Part shown: one piece after another, positions 33,242 through 34,594 of the stretch
Layout of the letters: each line of letters begins with the position of its first letter
Position numbering within the stretch: position 1 is the first letter of the stretch
From: RGIG3009 sp045596745
GTDB taxonomy: Bacteria; Bacillota; Clostridia; Oscillospirales; Acutalibacteraceae
DNA: 34,594 nt
Assembly: GCA_045596745.1 (NCBI GenBank)
Contig: JAZODA010000064.1
Span: 1 to 34,594, forward strand
Direction of reading: 5' to 3'
Program-made: the position numbers and the translations under genes
The notes under the pieces: generated by a model
Seen by the model: the letters and a program-made list of their open reading frames with translations, nothing else
What the model was told of the DNA's origin: nothing
Database searches by the model: none

Positions 33242-34118
33242 CGGGGAACGCGCTGACCGCTATGTGGCGGAGGCTCTGTCGATTACGCGGGCCGCGGCGC
33301 AAAAGTGGTTGGAACAAGGGGTGATAACTGCAAACGGACGGGCGCTTTCAAAAAGCGCCCGTCTCTCGCAACATACCGTACTGACGGTGGAAACGCCCGA
33401 GTTGCAGCCTTGCGAGGCGCAGCCGCAGGACATTCCGCTGGATATCGTGTATGAAGACAGCGACCTGCTTGTGGTCAACAAACCGAAGGGAATGGTGGTA
33501 CATCCTGCCGCCGGCAATCCCGACGGCACGCTGGTCAACGCCCTGCTTGCCCACTGTCCCGAGGGACTGTCGGGTATCAACGGCGTGATGCGCCCCGGCA
33601 TTGTGCATCGTATTGACAAGGACACCAGCGGCTTGCTCATCGTGGCGAAGAACGACCGCGCCCATCAGGGGCTGGCGGAGCAGATTAAGGAACACAGCTT
33701 TACCCGCGTGTACGAAGCGGTGATTGTCGGGCATCTGCGCGAGCGAGAGGGCACGGTGAACGCGCCCATCGGTCGTCACCCGATTCAGCGCAAAAAGATG
33801 GCGGTGACCGAGCGTAACAGCAAACACGCTGTGACGCACTACACCGTGCTGGAGGAGTTCCCCGGCTACTCGTATGTGCGGCTGAAGCTGGAAACAGGGC
33901 GCACCCACCAGATTCGCGTGCATATGGCGTATCTCGGACATCCCGTGTCGGGGGATACGGTGTACGGCGGCTCGAAGCAGCCGACCGAGCTGCAAGGGCA
34001 GTGCCTGCACGCACGGTGCATCGGATTCGTGCATCCTGTCAGCGGCGAGTATCTGGAGTTCGACAGCGGCCTGCCGCCGTATTTCGAAGCGTATCTCGCA
34101 AAACTCAGAAACACATAA
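33207..34118 (+). CDS. RluD-type ribosomal RNA pseudouridine synthase
   Basis: The 303-residue product is an RluA/RluD-family pseudouridine synthase, which isomerises specific uridines in 23S rRNA. It has an N-terminal S4 domain (about residues 14-75), then the catalytic domain with VVNKPKGMVVHPA, the motif RPGIVHRIDKDTSGLL carrying the catalytic Asp137, and the closing LETGRTHQIRVHMAYLGHPVSGD. The presence of the S4 domain points to the RluD branch (Bacillus YlyB), but the exact target site is not determined. ATG 33207 is used because GGCGGAGG (33193-33200) is 6 bases upstream, within lspA. A strong terminator follows the stop by 2 bases. Confidence 0.93.
   Translation: MIHQLTIPPEADGERADRYVAEALSITRAAAQKWLEQGVITANGRALSKSARLSQHTVLTVETPELQPCEAQPQDIPLDIVYEDSDLLVVNKPKGMVVHPAAGNPDGTLVNALLAHCPEGLSGINGVMRPGIVHRIDKDTSGLLIVAKNDRAHQGLAEQIKEHSFTRVYEAVIVGHLREREGTVNAPIGRHPIQRKKMAVTERNSKHAVTHYTVLEEFPGYSYVRLKLETGRTHQIRVHMAYLGHPVSGDTVYGGSKQPTELQGQCLHARCIGFVHPVSGEYLEFDSGLPPYFEAYLAKLRNT
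33337..33363. repeat. Perfect 12-bp inverted repeat inside the pseudouridine synthase gene
   Basis: GACGGGCGCTTT (33337-33348) and its exact complement AAAGCGCCCGTC (33352-33363) surround the 3-base loop CAA. There is no T-tract on either side, so it is not a standard terminator. It encodes residues 44-53 of the S4 domain. Confidence 0.8.
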
Positions 34119-34120
34119 AG

Positions 34121-34155
34121 AAAGCCTCCTGGCTTGTCGTCAGGAGGCTTTTGTT
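34121..34155. terminator. Terminator ending the miaB-to-pseudouridine-synthase run
   Basis: AAAGCCTCCTG (34121-34131) pairs perfectly with CAGGAGGCTTT (34141-34151), loop of 9, followed by TGTTTTG. It also lies just past the stop of the minus-strand hydrolase and could act on both strands. Confidence 0.9.
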
Positions 34156-34161
34156 TTGCGT

Positions 34162-34594
34162 TCAGATGGCGTCGCCAAAGTGGGCTTCCACAAAGTCGAT
34201 GATGGGCTGCGGATTGTCCAGACCGTGCGGATGATGGTTGCACATGGATTTGCAGATGACCTTGAGCGTGCCGCCGTTTTTCTTGTAGTAGTCTTCCAGC
34301 ACCTTGCCGTTTTCGGCGTAGATGACCACGTTGTCGGCGTTGCCGTACACCATAATCACAGGGATGTTGTGCTCGAGCAGCGGTTCCATATTGTCGATGG
34401 GGCTGCCGCGGAACGCGACCAGCGAGCATTTGCTGAAGCCGTAGGTATCCACCAGCTCGCGCTGGAACTGCTCGACATACGGTGCTTCGCCCAAACCGGC
34501 GAGGCTCAGAATGTTCATCACCGGCGCATCGAGGTACAGCACCGCGATGAGTTCGGGATGCGCTTCCGCCAGACGGGAGGCCATCAAACCGCCG
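34162..34594 (-). CDS. Alpha/beta hydrolase-like protein, C-terminal part (5' end outside window)
   Basis: The frame is open on the minus strand to the window edge, so only about 144 C-terminal residues are visible. It begins in GGLMASRLAEAHPE, the run that in alpha/beta hydrolases follows the nucleophile elbow (GxSxGG), so the catalytic Ser should lie just outside the window. The likely catalytic Asp is in VYGNADNVV and the catalytic His in CNHHPHGL near the C-terminus. The IPVIMVYGNADNVV segment with a late His is typical of acyl/peptide hydrolases and esterases. Substrate unknown. It converges on the large plus-strand run. Confidence 0.75.
   Translation of the reverse strand, partial: GGLMASRLAEAHPELIAVLYLDAPVMNILSLAGLGEAPYVEQFQRELVDTYGFSKCSLVAFRGSPIDNMEPLLEHNIPVIMVYGNADNVVIYAENGKVLEDYYKKNGGTLKVICKSMCNHHPHGLDNPQPIIDFVEAHFGDAI

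Noticed and set aside
1..34594. CRISPR arrays, insertion sequences, tRNA or rRNA genes, prophage modules
   Set aside because: Read through both strands by eye; no regularly spaced direct repeats, transposase-like motifs, cloverleaf sequences or rRNA signatures were seen.

Overview
The window looks like a chromosomal segment of a GC-rich, low-branching Firmicute, most likely an anaerobic gut-type Clostridia (Oscillospirales/Ruminococcaceae-like). The basis is a tRNA-sensing T-box leader, SepF, YlmH and DivIVA cell-division genes in the Gram-positive order, a YlbF/YmcA-family gene between miaB and mutS as in Bacillus, a methionine synthase whose reactivation domain is a separate gene, AGGAGG-type ribosome sites, and sigma-A style promoters. 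The species assignment is inference; no rRNA or tRNA gene is present.

Layout. (1) Bases 1-5240 hold the 3' part of a giant secreted multi-domain GH16-type glucanase, followed by a 39-residue acidic peptide gene (5260-5379) and a strong terminator. (2) Bases 5481-9253 are the recA-recX-rimO-pgsA cluster, with 4-8 bp overlaps between genes and one clear promoter before recA. (3) Bases 9276-11837 are a cysteine-specific T-box leader controlling cysE-cysS, then a small HMA-fold protein that has lost its metal-binding cysteines, closed by a terminator. (4) Bases 11878-15833 are a methionine unit: metF, a stand-alone B12-methionine-synthase reactivation protein, and metH, all overlapping by 4 bases. 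(5) Bases 15949-17049 hold an AT-richer XRE-type regulator, isolated between terminators and probably acquired. (6) murC runs on the minus strand (17084-18457). (7) From a single good promoter at 18560 to a single terminator at 34121 there are 13 tightly packed plus-strand genes: miaB, a YlbF/YmcA-family gene, mutS, mutL, miaA, a HlyD-like membrane protein, yggS/ylmE, sepF, ylmH, divIVA, ileS, lspA, and an rluD-type pseudouridine synthase. (8) The right edge carries the 3' part of a minus-strand alpha/beta hydrolase.

How the genes work together. Most of the window is housekeeping: recombination repair, mismatch repair, tRNA and ribosome modification, septum formation, peptidoglycan precursor synthesis, lipoprotein maturation, and cysteine/methionine supply. 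The accessory parts are the extracellular glucanase with its companion peptide, the degenerate HMA protein, and the AT-rich regulator. The least explained item is the small acidic YxxP-containing peptide co-located with the glucanase. I saw no CRISPR array, insertion sequence, phage gene or attachment site.
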